From contig CANQWS010000027.1 of the NCBI GenBank assembly GCA_947627615.1, positions 1-41,317 of the forward strand: DNA of 41,317 nt. The letters are read 5' to 3'. How positions within the stretch are numbered: the first letter of the stretch is position 1; each line of letters begins with the position of its first letter. Below the pieces are notes generated by a model that was not told the DNA's origin, searched no databases, and saw only the letters and a program-made list of their open reading frames with translations. Positions 16,646 through 26,009 of this stretch are shown here, piece by piece. The translations under genes were made by a program, and so were the position numbers. The stretch is from an uncultured Muribaculaceae bacterium (lineage in GTDB: Bacteria > Bacteroidota > Bacteroidia > Bacteroidales > Muribaculaceae).

Positions 16646-18889
16646 ATGAAGAATACCGCAATAGTAGCGACTGCCGCATCGGCAGTATTATTTTTTATGG
16701 CCTGCCACTCTGGCAACAAAGCCACAACGGATGATTTCGCATCGAAAGTGAATCCATTCATAGGCACGGACTTCACCGGCAACACCTATCCCGGAGCGCA
16801 GGCTCCTTTCGGAATGGTGCAGCTCAGCCCCGACAACGGTCTGCCGGGATGGGACCGTATATCAGGCTACTTCTATCCTGACAGCACCATAGCCGGATTC
16901 AGCCACACCCACCTCTCGGGAACCGGCGCGGGCGATCTCTATGACATCTCCTTCATGCCCGTCACCCTCCCCTACAAGGAGGCGCCGGCACCGTTGGGCA
17001 TACACTCCAAATTCCGCCACGACACCGAAGAGGCCATGGCCGGATATTACAAGGTGACGCTCGAGGACTACGGAATAGACGTTGAGCTGACAGCTACGGA
17101 GCGCACCGGCATACAGCGCTACACTTTCCCCGGAGGCAAGGCAGCCGTGCTGCTCAATCTGGCCAAAGCCATGAACTGGGATGCCACCGTAGATACAAAA
17201 ATCACCGTCGTTGACTCGGTGACAATAGAAGGCTACCGTTTTTCCACCGGATGGGCACGCGACCAGAAGGTCTATTTCCGCAGCCGCTTCTCAAAACCAT
17301 GGGACGCCGTGAAAATAGACACCACCGCCATTGTTGACGCCGACACCGGGAAACCGACGGGCGGCACTGGCACCGTGGCTCAGTTTGACTTCAACACAAC
17401 CAAAGGCGAACAGATCACCGTCACCACCGCTCTCTCGGGCGTGAGCCTCGAAGGCGCGGCCCTGAACCTTCAGACCGAAGCTCCGGAGGACAACTTCGAC
17501 AAATACCGCCAGGCCACACGTGACAACTGGAACGCACAGCTCGGTAAAATAGAGGTAACAGGCGACAGCATCAACGATGTGGTCAGCTTCTACACCGCTC
17601 TCTACCATTCGATGATAGCTCCCACGATATTCGACGATGTCGACGGCAAATACCGCGGTCCCGACAAGCAGATTCACCAGACCGACGGCTGGACCAACTA
17701 CTCCACCTTCTCGCTCTGGGACACTTTCCGCGCCGCCCATCCGCTGTTCACCTACACCGAGCCGGAGCGCACAAACGACATGATTAAATCATTCATTGCG
17801 TTCTTCGAACAGCACGGACGCCTGCCTATATGGAACTTCCAGGGGGGCGAGACCGACATGATGCTCGGCTATCATGCCGTGCCGGTGATTGTCGACGCTT
17901 ATCTGAAAGGTATCGGAGACTTCGACCCTGAAAAGGCCCTGGCCGCTTGTGTGGCCACCGCCAATGACGACGAATACCGCGGAATAGGCCTCTACAAGAA
18001 ACTCGGCTACGTTCCTTTTGACGTGACCGACTCCTACAATTCCGAGAACTGGTCGCTGTCACGCACTCTCGAATATGCCTACGATGACTACTGCATAGCC
18101 CGCATGGCCGAGAAAATGGGAAAGAAAGAACTTGCGGACACATTCTATGCCCGTTCAAAAAACTACAGAAATATCTTCAATCCGGCCAACGGCTTCATGG
18201 TTCCGCGTGACAGCAAGGGAGCATGGCAGCCTGACTTCGCCGCCGACGCCTATACCCCGCACATCAGCGAAAGCAACGGATGGCAATATCTCTGGTCCGT
18301 TCAGCAGGATATTCCCGGTTACATAGAGCTGATGGGAAAAGACCGCTTCACCCAGAAACTTGACAGCATGTTCACGTTCACTCCGGCCGACAAAGCCGAC
18401 CTCCCGATATTCTCAACAGGCATGATCGGACAGTATGCCCACGGCAACGAGCCGTCGCACCATGTGATATACCTATATAATAAGGTGGGACAGCCGTGGA
18501 AGACCGCACAGTACGCCTCGCAGGTGATGCACGACCTCTACTTCAACGCTCCGGCAGGTCTGTGCGGCAACGAGGACTGCGGACAGATGTCGGCCTGGTA
18601 CGTGATGAGCGCCATGGGCTTCTATCCCGTGGATCCCGTCAGCGGACAGTACGAGATAGGCAGCCCGTTGTTCAAACAGACAAAAATCCACCTTGCCAAC
18701 GGCAAGACATTCACCGTGAACGCTCCGGAAGTGAGCCGCGAGAACATCTACGTGAAGGAGGTCAGGGTCAACGGCAAACCGTACGACAAGAGCTACATAA
18801 CCCATGACATGATAATGTCAGGCGACACCGTGGATTTTGTCATGACCGACGAACCCGGACATATCTGGTACGGCGACAACAAGAAATAA
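16646..18889 (+). CDS. GH92 exo-alpha-mannosidase lipoprotein
   Basis: A 747-residue glycoside hydrolase of family 92, calcium-dependent inverting exo-alpha-mannosidases. A lipobox (LFFMAC, C20) places it in the periplasm or on the surface. The N-terminal beta-sandwich has VNPFIGTDFTGNTYPGAQAP and GFSHTHLSGTG; the (alpha/alpha)6 domain has the IWNFQGGETDMMLGYHAVP segment, the NEPSHHVIYLYN segment, and GNEDCGQMSAWYV, whose Glu (about residue 643) matches the family's catalytic acid. Members cut alpha-1,2, -1,3, -1,4, -1,6 or mannose-phosphate linkages; this sequence does not settle which. It faces away from the phosphoesterase-susCD operon and shares its control region, so both likely serve one mannose-containing substrate. 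Confidence 0.95.
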   Translation: MKNTAIVATAASAVLFFMACHSGNKATTDDFASKVNPFIGTDFTGNTYPGAQAPFGMVQLSPDNGLPGWDRISGYFYPDSTIAGFSHTHLSGTGAGDLYDISFMPVTLPYKEAPAPLGIHSKFRHDTEEAMAGYYKVTLEDYGIDVELTATERTGIQRYTFPGGKAAVLLNLAKAMNWDATVDTKITVVDSVTIEGYRFSTGWARDQKVYFRSRFSKPWDAVKIDTTAIVDADTGKPTGGTGTVAQFDFNTTKGEQITVTTALSGVSLEGAALNLQTEAPEDNFDKYRQATRDNWNAQLGKIEVTGDSINDVVSFYTALYHSMIAPTIFDDVDGKYRGPDKQIHQTDGWTNYSTFSLWDTFRAAHPLFTYTEPERTNDMIKSFIAFFEQHGRLPIWNFQGGETDMMLGYHAVPVIVDAYLKGIGDFDPEKALAACVATANDDEYRGIGLYKKLGYVPFDVTDSYNSENWSLSRTLEYAYDDYCIARMAEKMGKKELADTFYARSKNYRNIFNPANGFMVPRDSKGAWQPDFAADAYTPHISESNGWQYLWSVQQDIPGYIELMGKDRFTQKLDSMFTFTPADKADLPIFSTGMIGQYAHGNEPSHHVIYLYNKVGQPWKTAQYASQVMHDLYFNAPAGLCGNEDCGQMSAWYVMSAMGFYPVDPVSGQYEIGSPLFKQTKIHLANGKTFTVNAPEVSRENIYVKEVRVNGKPYDKSYITHDMIMSGDTVDFVMTDEPGHIWYGDNKK

Positions 18890-18901
18890 ATGGCACGGTT
18901 T

Positions 18902-18931
18902 TTGTCATGTCAGGAATTATTACTAACTTTG
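18902..18931 (+). promoter_or_regulatory. Promoter of clpP
   Basis: TTG (18902-18904), 19-base spacer and TAACTTTG (18924-18931). The expected start near 18937 lies after the in-frame ATG at 18933, which argues that translation starts at the later ATG, 18966. Confidence 0.75.
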
Positions 18932-18965
18932 AATGTACAAAATCAAAAACCGACAACAGATTTTT

Positions 18966-19640
18966 ATGAATAACGATTTCAGAAACTATGCAGTGAAGCA
19001 TCTGGGCATGAACGGACTCGCTCTTGACCAGTATGCCTCAAGCATCACCTCAAGCTACATCAACCCCACAATCATAGAGGAACGCCAGCTCAATGTGGCC
19101 CAGATGGACGTGTTCTCGCGTCTCATGATGGACCGCGTGATATTCCTCGGCACCGATGTCAACGATTATACAGCCAACGTGATTCAGGCCCAATTGCTTT
19201 ATCTTGATTCTACAGATCCCGGCAAAGACGTGAGCATCTACATCAACTCGCCCGGCGGTTCGGTCTATGCCGGCCTCGGCATCTATGACACAATGCAGTA
19301 TATTTCCAGCGATGTGGCCACTATATGCACAGGCATGGCCGCTTCAATGGCTGCAGTGCTGCTCGTGTCAGGAGCAAAGGACAAGAGATTCGCGCTGAAG
19401 CACTCCCGCGTCATGATCCATCAGCCCATGGGTGGCGCCCAGGGTCAGGCAAGCGACATTGAAATCACTGCACGCGAAATCCAGAAGCTCAAGAAAGAGC
19501 TCTACACAATCATTTCCGAGCATTCGGGACAGCCGTTCGAGAAAGTGGAACGCGACAGCGACCGTGACTACTGGATGACAGCCGAAGAGGCCAAAAACTA
19601 CGGAATGATCGACGACGTGCTCATCAAGGCCAAACACTGA
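18966..19640 (+). CDS. clpP: ATP-dependent Clp protease proteolytic subunit
   Basis: A 224-residue ClpP peptidase. The Ser-His-Asp triad is visible as S127 (GMAASMAAV), H152 (SRVMIHQP) and D201 (DRDYWM), together with the oxyanion-loop segment SPGGSVYAG. ClpP forms a barrel of two heptamers and degrades proteins fed by ClpX. I chose the ATG at 18966 over 18933 because the predicted transcription start falls between them. clpX follows on the same strand after a terminator-like hairpin. Confidence 0.97.
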   Translation: MNNDFRNYAVKHLGMNGLALDQYASSITSSYINPTIIEERQLNVAQMDVFSRLMMDRVIFLGTDVNDYTANVIQAQLLYLDSTDPGKDVSIYINSPGGSVYAGLGIYDTMQYISSDVATICTGMAASMAAVLLVSGAKDKRFALKHSRVMIHQPMGGAQGQASDIEITAREIQKLKKELYTIISEHSGQPFEKVERDSDRDYWMTAEEAKNYGMIDDVLIKAKH

Positions 19641-19643
19641 TAA

Positions 19644-19670
19644 AAAGGCGGGAGCTTAATCCCGCCTTTA
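19644..19670 (+). terminator. Terminator between clpP and clpX
   Basis: AAAGGCGGGA (19644-19653) pairs perfectly with TCCCGCCTTT (19660-19669) around GCTTAA, just after the clpP stop. The downstream T-run is short and clpX has no obvious consensus promoter before it, so partial read-through may supply clpX. Confidence 0.75.
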
Positions 19671-19685
19671 TTGCTTCACCCCCCC

Positions 19686-19713
19686 TATTATTCTCTGATT
19701 ATTATTCTCTGAT
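19686..19713 (+). repeat. Perfect 14-bp tandem duplication abutting the clpX start
   Basis: TATTATTCTCTGAT occurs twice head to tail (19686-19699, 19700-19713), ending two bases before the clpX ATG at 19716. It occupies the space where a ribosome-binding site would lie. No purine-rich Shine-Dalgarno is visible. Confidence 0.85.
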
Positions 19714-19715
19714 AA

Positions 19716-20984
19716 ATGGCAAAAAAGAAAAACGGGAACAATGACGGCCAGGTCTACTGCTCCTTCTGCGGTAATCCGGCTCATGGTCAGGAGGTTTTTG
19801 TGCCTTCGGCCGACGGTTCCGCCTATATATGTGAAAACTGCATAGCTACGATGGACGAAGCCATCCGCGGCTTCAAGGAAAGCAACGGCATGCCTGTAGC
19901 CAGAAAGAAAAACAATTCCGGCGACGACATGAAGAAGGTTCCCAAACCCAAGGAGATATTCGAGTTCCTGAACTCCTACGTGATAGGTCAGGAATCGGCC
20001 AAGCGCTATCTGTCGGTCGCCGTCTATAACCATTACAAACGTCTGGCCCAGAACACCGACGATGACGTGGACATAGAAAAGAGCAACATAATAATGGTCG
20101 GTCCCACCGGTACCGGAAAAACCCTGCTTGCCAAGACCATAGCCCGTCTGCTTGATGTTCCGTTCACCATTGTCGACGCCACGGTGCTCACCGAAGCCGG
20201 ATATGTGGGAGAGGACATAGAGAGCCTGCTGACAAGACTTCTTCAGGCGGCTGACTATGACGTTGACAAGGCCCAGCGCGGCATAGTGTTCATCGACGAG
20301 ATTGACAAGATTGCCCGAAAAGGCGACAACCCTTCGATAACCCGCGATGTCAGCGGCGAAGGCGTCCAGCAGGGACTTCTCAAACTGCTCGAAGGCTCCA
20401 TTGTCAACGTGCCGCCGCAGGGAGGACGCAAACACCCCGAACAGCGCATGATTCCCGTTGACACAAAGAACATTCTGTTCATCTGCGGAGGCGCATTTGA
20501 CGGCATAGAGCGCAAGATAGCGCAGCGCCTCAACTCCCACGTTGTAGGCTACAGCAACAAGGCCCGCAAAGGCATTGACCGCGACAACTTCCTGCAGTAC
20601 GTGGCGCCCCAGGACCTGAAATCGTTCGGTCTCATTCCCGAAATCATAGGCCGTCTGCCCATTCTGACCCATCTGGAGCCGCTTGACCGCGATGCACTGC
20701 GGCGAGTGCTCACCGAGCCGAAGAACGCGATAGTACGCCAGTACAAGAAACTCTTCAAGATGGACGGAGTGGAGCTCGTGTTCACCCCCGAGGCTCTTGA
20801 CCTGATTGTTGACAAAGCCATAGAATACAAGCTCGGCGCCCGAGGACTGCGTTCAATCGTGGAGTCGATAATGATGGACGCCATGTTCGAAATACCCTCG
20901 GGTAAAATGAAAAAATTCGAGGTAACGGCCGATTATGCCTTGAAAAAACTGGAAGAAGCCAATTTTGAGGTCAATAATCAATGA
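19716..20984 (+). CDS. clpX: ClpX, ATPase subunit of Clp protease
   Basis: A 422-residue AAA+ unfoldase. The N-terminal zinc-binding domain has Cys 15, 18, 39 and 42. The AAA+ module shows Walker A GPTGTGKT (129-136), Walker [11 protein letters not shown] (about 189-198), the pore loop GYVGE, and sensor-2 motif GARGLRSI. ClpX unfolds tagged proteins and threads them into ClpP. The spot corresponding to the ClpP-docking IGF tripeptide appears to read VGY; I believe this is normal in Bacteroidetes. The start is fixed by the family N-terminus; an unusual tandem duplication precedes it. Confidence 0.97.
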   Translation: MAKKKNGNNDGQVYCSFCGNPAHGQEVFVPSADGSAYICENCIATMDEAIRGFKESNGMPVARKKNNSGDDMKKVPKPKEIFEFLNSYVIGQESAKRYLSVAVYNHYKRLAQNTDDDVDIEKSNIIMVGPTGTGKTLLAKTIARLLDVPFTIVDATVLTEAGYVGEDIESLLTRLLQAADYDVDKAQRGIVFIDEIDKIARKGDNPSITRDVSGEGVQQGLLKLLEGSIVNVPPQGGRKHPEQRMIPVDTKNILFICGGAFDGIERKIAQRLNSHVVGYSNKARKGIDRDNFLQYVAPQDLKSFGLIPEIIGRLPILTHLEPLDRDALRRVLTEPKNAIVRQYKKLFKMDGVELVFTPEALDLIVDKAIEYKLGARGLRSIVESIMMDAMFEIPSGKMKKFEVTADYALKKLEEANFEVNNQ

Positions 20985-21097
20985 AAGAATTCATAAATTC
21001 TGAAAATTTATTATTATCTTTAACCCAAAATAAAAAAGTCAAGCAGAAACCAGTCATAACGGAATAATCCACTGAAACCTTTTTGAACCTCTTTGCC

Positions 21098-23281
21098 ATG
21101 TCGAAAAACCAAGCTCTGACCGCCGCACTGAAACACCATTTCGGTTTTGACAACTTCAAGGGTAATCAAGAAGCTATAATGCAAAGCCTTCTTGACGGAA
21201 ACGACACCTTTGTCCTTATGCCAACAGGCGGAGGCAAATCCCTCTGCTATCAGCTCCCCTCTCTCATGATGGAGGGAACGGCAATTGTGATTTCGCCATT
21301 GATAGCCCTGATGAAGAATCAGGTCGATGCAATGCGTAATTTCAGCGAGGACGACGGTATAGCCCATTTCCTGAACTCATCCCTGAACAAGTCGGCCATT
21401 GACCACGTGAAATCGGACATAACCGCAGGGAAGACGAAACTGCTGTATGTGGCGCCGGAATCGCTCACCAAAGAGGAATATGTGGAATTCCTTAAGACAG
21501 TCAAAATATCGTTCTATGCCGTTGACGAGGCCCACTGCATCTCGGAGTGGGGTCATGACTTCCGTCCTGAATACCGCCGGATACGCCCTATCATCAATGA
21601 GATAGGCAAATGCCCGGTGATTGCCCTCACCGCAACGGCCACTCCGAAGGTACAGCATGACATCCAGAAAAACCTCGGAATGCTGAACGCCAACGTTTTC
21701 AAATCGTCATTCAACCGCGAGAACCTCTACTACGAGATACGCCCCAAGAACTCCGAGACCGACAAGGAAATAATCCGCTTCATAAAGAGCATGGAAGGCA
21801 AATCGGGAATAATCTATTGCCTGAGCCGCAAAAAGGTGGAGGAACTGGCCGAAATGCTCACCGTCAACAACATCAAGGCGCTCCCCTACCATGCCGGCAT
21901 GGACGGAGCCACGCGCTCGGCCAATCAGGACGCCTTCCTGTATGAGAAAGTGGACGTGATTGTGGCCACCATAGCATTCGGCATGGGCATAGACAAGCCT
22001 GACGTCAGATTCGTGATTCATTACGATATGCCCAAATCCCTCGAGGGATACTATCAGGAAACCGGACGCGCCGGACGTGACGGAGGCGAAGGTAAATGCA
22101 TCACCTTCTATTCAGCCAAGGATTTGCAGAAAATGGAAAAGTTCATCCAGAACAAACCCGTGGCCGAACAGGAGATCGGACGCCAGCTGCTGCTCGAAAC
22201 CGCATCCTACGCCGAGTCAAGCGTGTGCCGCCGGCGTTCCCTGCTGAACTATTTCGGCGAGGAATACAAGGAGGACAACTGCGGCAACTGCGACAACTGT
22301 CTGCATCCCAAAAAGAAAGTCGACGCCAAGGATGACCTGTGTGCCGTTTTCGAGGTGATTCAGGCTCTGAAGGAAAAATTCAAGGCCGATTATGTGATTG
22401 ACATCCTGCGCGGACGTCTGACGAACGACATCAAGTCATACCGGCATGAGGAACTGGAACTGTTCGGATGCTGTCAGGATTCCGATGCCAAGCACCTCAA
22501 CGCCGTGATTCGTCAGGCAATTCTGGCCGGATACATAGAACGTGACATTGAAAACTACGGACTGCTGAAACTTACCAAAGAAGCCCATAAATTCATGAAA
22601 CATCCCGGAGAATTCAAAATCGTCGAGGATACGGATTTCAGCGAGGAAGAAGCCGAACGCGAACCGGTCAAATCAGGAGCCAGTTGCGCGGCCGATCCCG
22701 AACTCTTCGCCATATTGTGCGACCTGCGTAAGAAAATAGCCCGACACCACAACCTCCCCCCCTACGTCATATTTCAGGACCCGTCGCTCGAAGCCATGGC
22801 CACCACATATCCCGTCACTATAGAGGAACTGGCCAACATTTCAGGAGTGGGCTCCGGAAAGGCAAGGCGTTACGGAAAAGAATTCGTGGATATAATCCGC
22901 CGTCATGTCGAGGACAATGAGATTGAACGTCCGGAAGACATGGTAGTGAGGACCGTGGCCAACAAGAGCAAAGTAAAAATCTCCATAATACACTCCATTG
23001 ACCGCAAGATACCACTTGACGAAATAGCCCAGTCAAAAGGCATGGAGATGAGCGAGATGATTGATGAAATAGAGGCTATTCTCAACTCAGGGACCAAAAT
23101 CAACATAAACTATTACGTTGACGAGATTCTTGACGAGGATATCCAGCAGGACCTCTACGATTATTTCAAGGAGAGCGAGAGCGGAAATCTCGAGGAAGCA
23201 TGCCGCGAGTTCGGCGACGAGTGCAGCGAGGACGAAATCCGCCTCATGCGCATTAAATTCATCTCTGAAATGGGTTATTGA
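21098..23281 (+). CDS. recQ: ATP-dependent DNA helicase RecQ
   Basis: A 727-residue RecQ helicase acting in recombination and fork repair. It shows Walker A MPTGGGKSLCYQLP, the DEAH box VDEAHCISEWGHDFRPEY, motif IV-VI segments including AFGMGIDKPDVRFVIHYD and YYQETGRAGRDG, then the zinc-binding RQC region with CRRRSLLNYF and CGNCDNC. An HRDC domain follows (about 530-610; YVIFQDPSLEAMA). A further C-terminal helical extension is present, so it is longer than E. coli RecQ (about 610 residues), as seen in other Bacteroidetes. The frame is open back to a TTG at 21083, but the ATG at 21098 is the natural start. ftsE begins 23 bases after the stop. Confidence 0.96.
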   Translation: MSKNQALTAALKHHFGFDNFKGNQEAIMQSLLDGNDTFVLMPTGGGKSLCYQLPSLMMEGTAIVISPLIALMKNQVDAMRNFSEDDGIAHFLNSSLNKSAIDHVKSDITAGKTKLLYVAPESLTKEEYVEFLKTVKISFYAVDEAHCISEWGHDFRPEYRRIRPIINEIGKCPVIALTATATPKVQHDIQKNLGMLNANVFKSSFNRENLYYEIRPKNSETDKEIIRFIKSMEGKSGIIYCLSRKKVEELAEMLTVNNIKALPYHAGMDGATRSANQDAFLYEKVDVIVATIAFGMGIDKPDVRFVIHYDMPKSLEGYYQETGRAGRDGGEGKCITFYSAKDLQKMEKFIQNKPVAEQEIGRQLLLETASYAESSVCRRRSLLNYFGEEYKEDNCGNCDNCLHPKKKVDAKDDLCAVFEVIQALKEKFKADYVIDILRGRLTNDIKSYRHEELELFGCCQDSDAKHLNAVIRQAILAGYIERDIENYGLLKLTKEAHKFMKHPGEFKIVEDTDFSEEEAEREPVKSGASCAADPELFAILCDLRKKIARHHNLPPYVIFQDPSLEAMATTYPVTIEELANISGVGSGKARRYGKEFVDIIRRHVEDNEIERPEDMVVRTVANKSKVKISIIHSIDRKIPLDEIAQSKGMEMSEMIDEIEAILNSGTKININYYVDEILDEDIQQDLYDYFKESESGNLEEACREFGDECSEDEIRLMRIKFISEMGY

Positions 23282-23304
23282 ACCTACCTGTCAGACTCCA
23301 ACTG

Positions 23305-23964
23305 ATGAAACAGACATTAAATTACAGCAACGTCGATATTGTCCGTCAGGATATAAGGGTTCTCAAGGGCGTTAACCTGACCGTTGACCAGGGCGAGTTC
23401 GTGTACATCACCGGCAAGGTGGGAAGCGGAAAAAGCTCACTGCTCAAGACCATGTATGCCGAGGTCCCCATAGCCCACGGAGAGGCCAACGTCCTCGGCT
23501 ATGACCTGATGTCGATCCGGCAGAAGGAAATACCGTTCCTCCGTCGTGGTATAGGCATTGTGTTTCAGGACTTCCGCCTGCTGAATGACCGTAACATATA
23601 TTCCAACCTTGAATTCGTGTTGCGCGCCACCGGATGGAAGGATCATGACGAAATAGACTCACGCATAGAGCAGTCGCTGAAAAATGTGGGCATGCTCAAC
23701 AAAAGCTACAAGATGCCTCACGAGCTGTCGGGCGGAGAACAGCAGCGCATAGTCATGGCCCGGGCAATGCTCAACAATCCGAGCTTGCTGCTTGCCGATG
23801 AACCAACCGGTAATCTGGACCCCGCCACTGCCGAACAGATCATAAGGCGGCTGCATGAAATCAGCCGCAACGGAACAACGGTCATTGTGGCCACACATAA
23901 TCTGGCGCTTGTAGAGCAGTTCCCGGCACGCACGCTCCATTGTACCGACAGGAAACTGTCTTAA
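23305..23964 (+). CDS. ftsE: Cell-division ABC ATPase FtsE
   Basis: A 219-residue ABC ATPase. Walker A GKVGSGKSS (37-45), Q-loop VFQDFRLL, signature LSGGEQQR (about 141), Walker B LLLADEPTGNLD and H-loop ATHN are all intact. Length and the FQDFRLL/TGNLDP wording fit FtsE, which with the membrane protein FtsX controls septal peptidoglycan hydrolases. FtsX is not encoded nearby. A TTG at 23278 would overlap the recQ stop; the ATG at 23305 is preferred. The main alternative is another small ABC ATPase of the LolD/MacB type. Confidence 0.88.
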   Translation: MKQTLNYSNVDIVRQDIRVLKGVNLTVDQGEFVYITGKVGSGKSSLLKTMYAEVPIAHGEANVLGYDLMSIRQKEIPFLRRGIGIVFQDFRLLNDRNIYSNLEFVLRATGWKDHDEIDSRIEQSLKNVGMLNKSYKMPHELSGGEQQRIVMARAMLNNPSLLLADEPTGNLDPATAEQIIRRLHEISRNGTTVIVATHNLALVEQFPARTLHCTDRKLS

Positions 23965-24051
23965 TAAATATTATTGCGATTTAAACTTTTCAGCCACTTC
24001 GCCGTCTTATCTGTTAAATAACCGATTTGACAACCGAAAACCTCATCTTCT

Positions 24052-25146
24052 ATGAAACGATTTCTAATCAGCGCAGTGACAATTCTGGCAGCCTGCCTGT
24101 TGGCCACATCTGACATTCAGGCGCAAGGCCGCGGAAACGGTGGGGAAAGAAACCGGACCCACAACACCACGAACCGCCCCGGCAGAAACGGAGGCAATGG
24201 AGGCCATGTCCGTCCCGGCAACGGCAACAGGGACCACGGCAACCGTCCCGGCAACAACTTCCGTCCGGGCAACAACCCTAATAAAGACCACGGCAACCGC
24301 CCCGGCAACAACTTCCGTCCCGGCAACAACCCTGATAAAGGCCACGGTAACCGTCCCGGTAACAACTTCCGTCCCGGCAACAACCCCGATAAAGGCCACG
24401 GCAACCGCCCCGGTAATAATTTCCGTCCCGACCACAACCCCGATAAAGGCCACGGCAACCGCCCCGGCAACAACTTCCGTCCGGGCAACAACCGACCGGG
24501 GAGCGGCATAAATCACAGACCTCCGGGCAACCACCGCCCTGCACCGCCCCATCACAATCGTCCCGGTTGGGATCACGGCTACAGACCCGGTCCGCCCCAC
24601 CACAACCACCACGGATATCGCCCCGGGCCTCACAGACCTCCCTATATGAGACCCATCCATCGTCCGGGCCGGCCGATAATGCGCCCTTGGGTGCGCCCGC
24701 TTCCCCCTCCGCACTATCGTCCCGTCTATCGCGGCAGCCTTCTCGGAAATATTCTCGGACTGTCCTTCGGCATAGCCTTCAATTCCGCTCTTGACAACCT
24801 CTATTACAGCGGTTACACAATCGACGGCTACATGAATGATCAGGTTTATCTCTCGGGAGTAGCGCAATTCAATTATATGTGGCCTGACGCCACCCTCTTC
24901 TTCAACAACGGCGGACTTGTGCGCAGTCAGTTCTTCGATCCTACTATAGGATATGACGTGACACGCTACTACGACACATACGCCACACTGTGCAGGATGT
25001 ACGGCAATCCGGCAATGCAGAATATGGCCGGCACTGTTTTGAGCGCCACATGGTTCGGAGGCGGCGGTGACTATATCACCCTCCAGTACACCCCCATGGC
25101 ATCCGGCGACTTCAACTATTTCACCATCCTGACCATAGGCCGATAA
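24052..25146 (+). CDS. Secreted Arg/Pro/Gly/Asn-rich repeat protein, paralogue 1
   Basis: A 364-residue exported protein of unknown function. A signal peptide ends near IQAQ (residue 25). Residues 26-210 are low-complexity and strongly basic, rich in R, P, G, N and H, and include a tandem repeat of 18 residues of the form GNRPGNNFRPGNNPDKGH (residues 63-147, almost five copies). Residues about 220-364 are a folded domain with LGLSFGIAFNSALDNLYYSGY, a WPDATLFFNNG strand and the end ATWFGGGGDYITLQY...YFTILTIG. The next gene has the same architecture, so this is a duplicated pair. The basic, flexible region might bind nucleic acid, cell wall or acidic polymers (inference). Confidence 0.85.
   Translation: MKRFLISAVTILAACLLATSDIQAQGRGNGGERNRTHNTTNRPGRNGGNGGHVRPGNGNRDHGNRPGNNFRPGNNPNKDHGNRPGNNFRPGNNPDKGHGNRPGNNFRPGNNPDKGHGNRPGNNFRPDHNPDKGHGNRPGNNFRPGNNRPGSGINHRPPGNHRPAPPHHNRPGWDHGYRPGPPHHNHHGYRPGPHRPPYMRPIHRPGRPIMRPWVRPLPPPHYRPVYRGSLLGNILGLSFGIAFNSALDNLYYSGYTIDGYMNDQVYLSGVAQFNYMWPDATLFFNNGGLVRSQFFDPTIGYDVTRYYDTYATLCRMYGNPAMQNMAGTVLSATWFGGGGDYITLQYTPMASGDFNYFTILTIGR
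24238..24492 (+). repeat. 54-bp coding tandem repeat, about 4.7 copies
   Basis: Four full units and one partial unit encode GNRPGNNFRPGNNP plus a K/D/H tail. Units differ mostly at third codon positions and at two or three residues (for example NKDH against DKGH, PGN against PDH). Being in frame, copy-number change by slippage would keep the protein readable. Confidence 0.92.
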
Positions 25147-25171
25147 ACACCTGTAGGACAAACTTAAAGAA

Positions 25172-25206
25172 AGCCATCTGCAATTAACAGCAGATGGTTT
25201 TTTATA
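25172..25206 (+). terminator. Terminator between the two paralogues
   Basis: CCATCTGC (25174-25181) pairs with GCAGATGG (25190-25197) across an 8-base loop, followed by a run of T residues. It implies that the second paralogue has its own promoter. Confidence 0.8.
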
Positions 25207-25280
25207 TCTGACTAAACCTATCGGCTCAAATATGGTCATAATACCAAACATTGATTAATTAACCGAAAAAACAGAGTGTC

Positions 25281-26009
25281 ATGAAAAAGTTTACAGCAGT
25301 CATAGCATTCGCATTGGCATTGATCATATCAGTTCCCGCCGCTCAGGCATCGTCAAGAAACGACAGACATGACGGAAGACCCGCAGGTGTGGTAAACCGT
25401 CCCGGCAAAAACCACAAACCGGCAAAACCGATAGTGACCCGTCCCGGCAACAGACCGTCGAAACCGTCGGCCGTTCACCGCCCCGGACAGACGTCCCGTC
25501 CTCCCGTGCTGCTGCCACCGGCAAGACCGAACCGCATACCTTCCTACAAATGGATAAGACCTGTGCGCCCCGGCAGTCTCCGCCCCGGAACCGTCAGATT
25601 CCGCAACACCATACTCGGCATCACATTCGGGTCGGCACTGATGAACACTCTTGACAGACTGTATGCGTCGAACTACTCGGTCGACGGCTACGGAAACGAT
25701 GCCATCTACCTCCGTAATGTGACAGAGATGAACTATCGCTGGACCGACGCCACCCTGTTTTTCACAAACGGACGGCTTGAACGCTCCCAGTTCTATGAGT
25801 CATCCATAGGCTTCAACACAAGCCGCTATTATGGAGTGATGAACAACATTAGGGCTCTCTACGGCGAGCCGGCCTCAACTTCAAAAAACGGAAAGACCCG
25901 CACGGCAACATGGTTCGGGGCCGGAGGTGAATATATCAGTCTCGAATACCGGATGCTTAACTCCACCGGCGGCTACCGCTACTTCACCATACTCACCATA
26001 GGTCAGTAA
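25281..26009 (+). CDS. Secreted Arg/Pro-rich protein, paralogue 2
   Basis: A 242-residue exported protein with a signal peptide ending near AQAS (about residue 24). A shorter basic region (25-105) with scattered RPG motifs replaces the tandem repeats of its neighbour. The C-terminal domain lines up along its whole length with paralogue 1: ITFGSALMNTLDRLYASNYSVDGY, WTDATLFFTNG, SSIGFNTSRYY, ATWFGAGGEYISLEY and YFTILTIG. A conserved folded domain with a drifting linker suggests selection on the domain and on the composition of the linker. Its stop overlaps the convergent thioredoxin gene by seven bases. Function unknown. Confidence 0.83.
   Translation: MKKFTAVIAFALALIISVPAAQASSRNDRHDGRPAGVVNRPGKNHKPAKPIVTRPGNRPSKPSAVHRPGQTSRPPVLLPPARPNRIPSYKWIRPVRPGSLRPGTVRFRNTILGITFGSALMNTLDRLYASNYSVDGYGNDAIYLRNVTEMNYRWTDATLFFTNGRLERSQFYESSIGFNTSRYYGVMNNIRALYGEPASTSKNGKTRTATWFGAGGEYISLEYRMLNSTGGYRYFTILTIGQ

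Noticed and set aside
18933-18965. Earlier ATG for clpP
   Set aside because: It lies immediately after the -7 element and before the predicted transcription start.
24064-25251. 395-codon minus-strand frame opposite the repeat protein
   Set aside because: Its repetitive Val/Ala/Thr content is the complement of the Arg/Pro/Gly repeat codons; no start context or homology.
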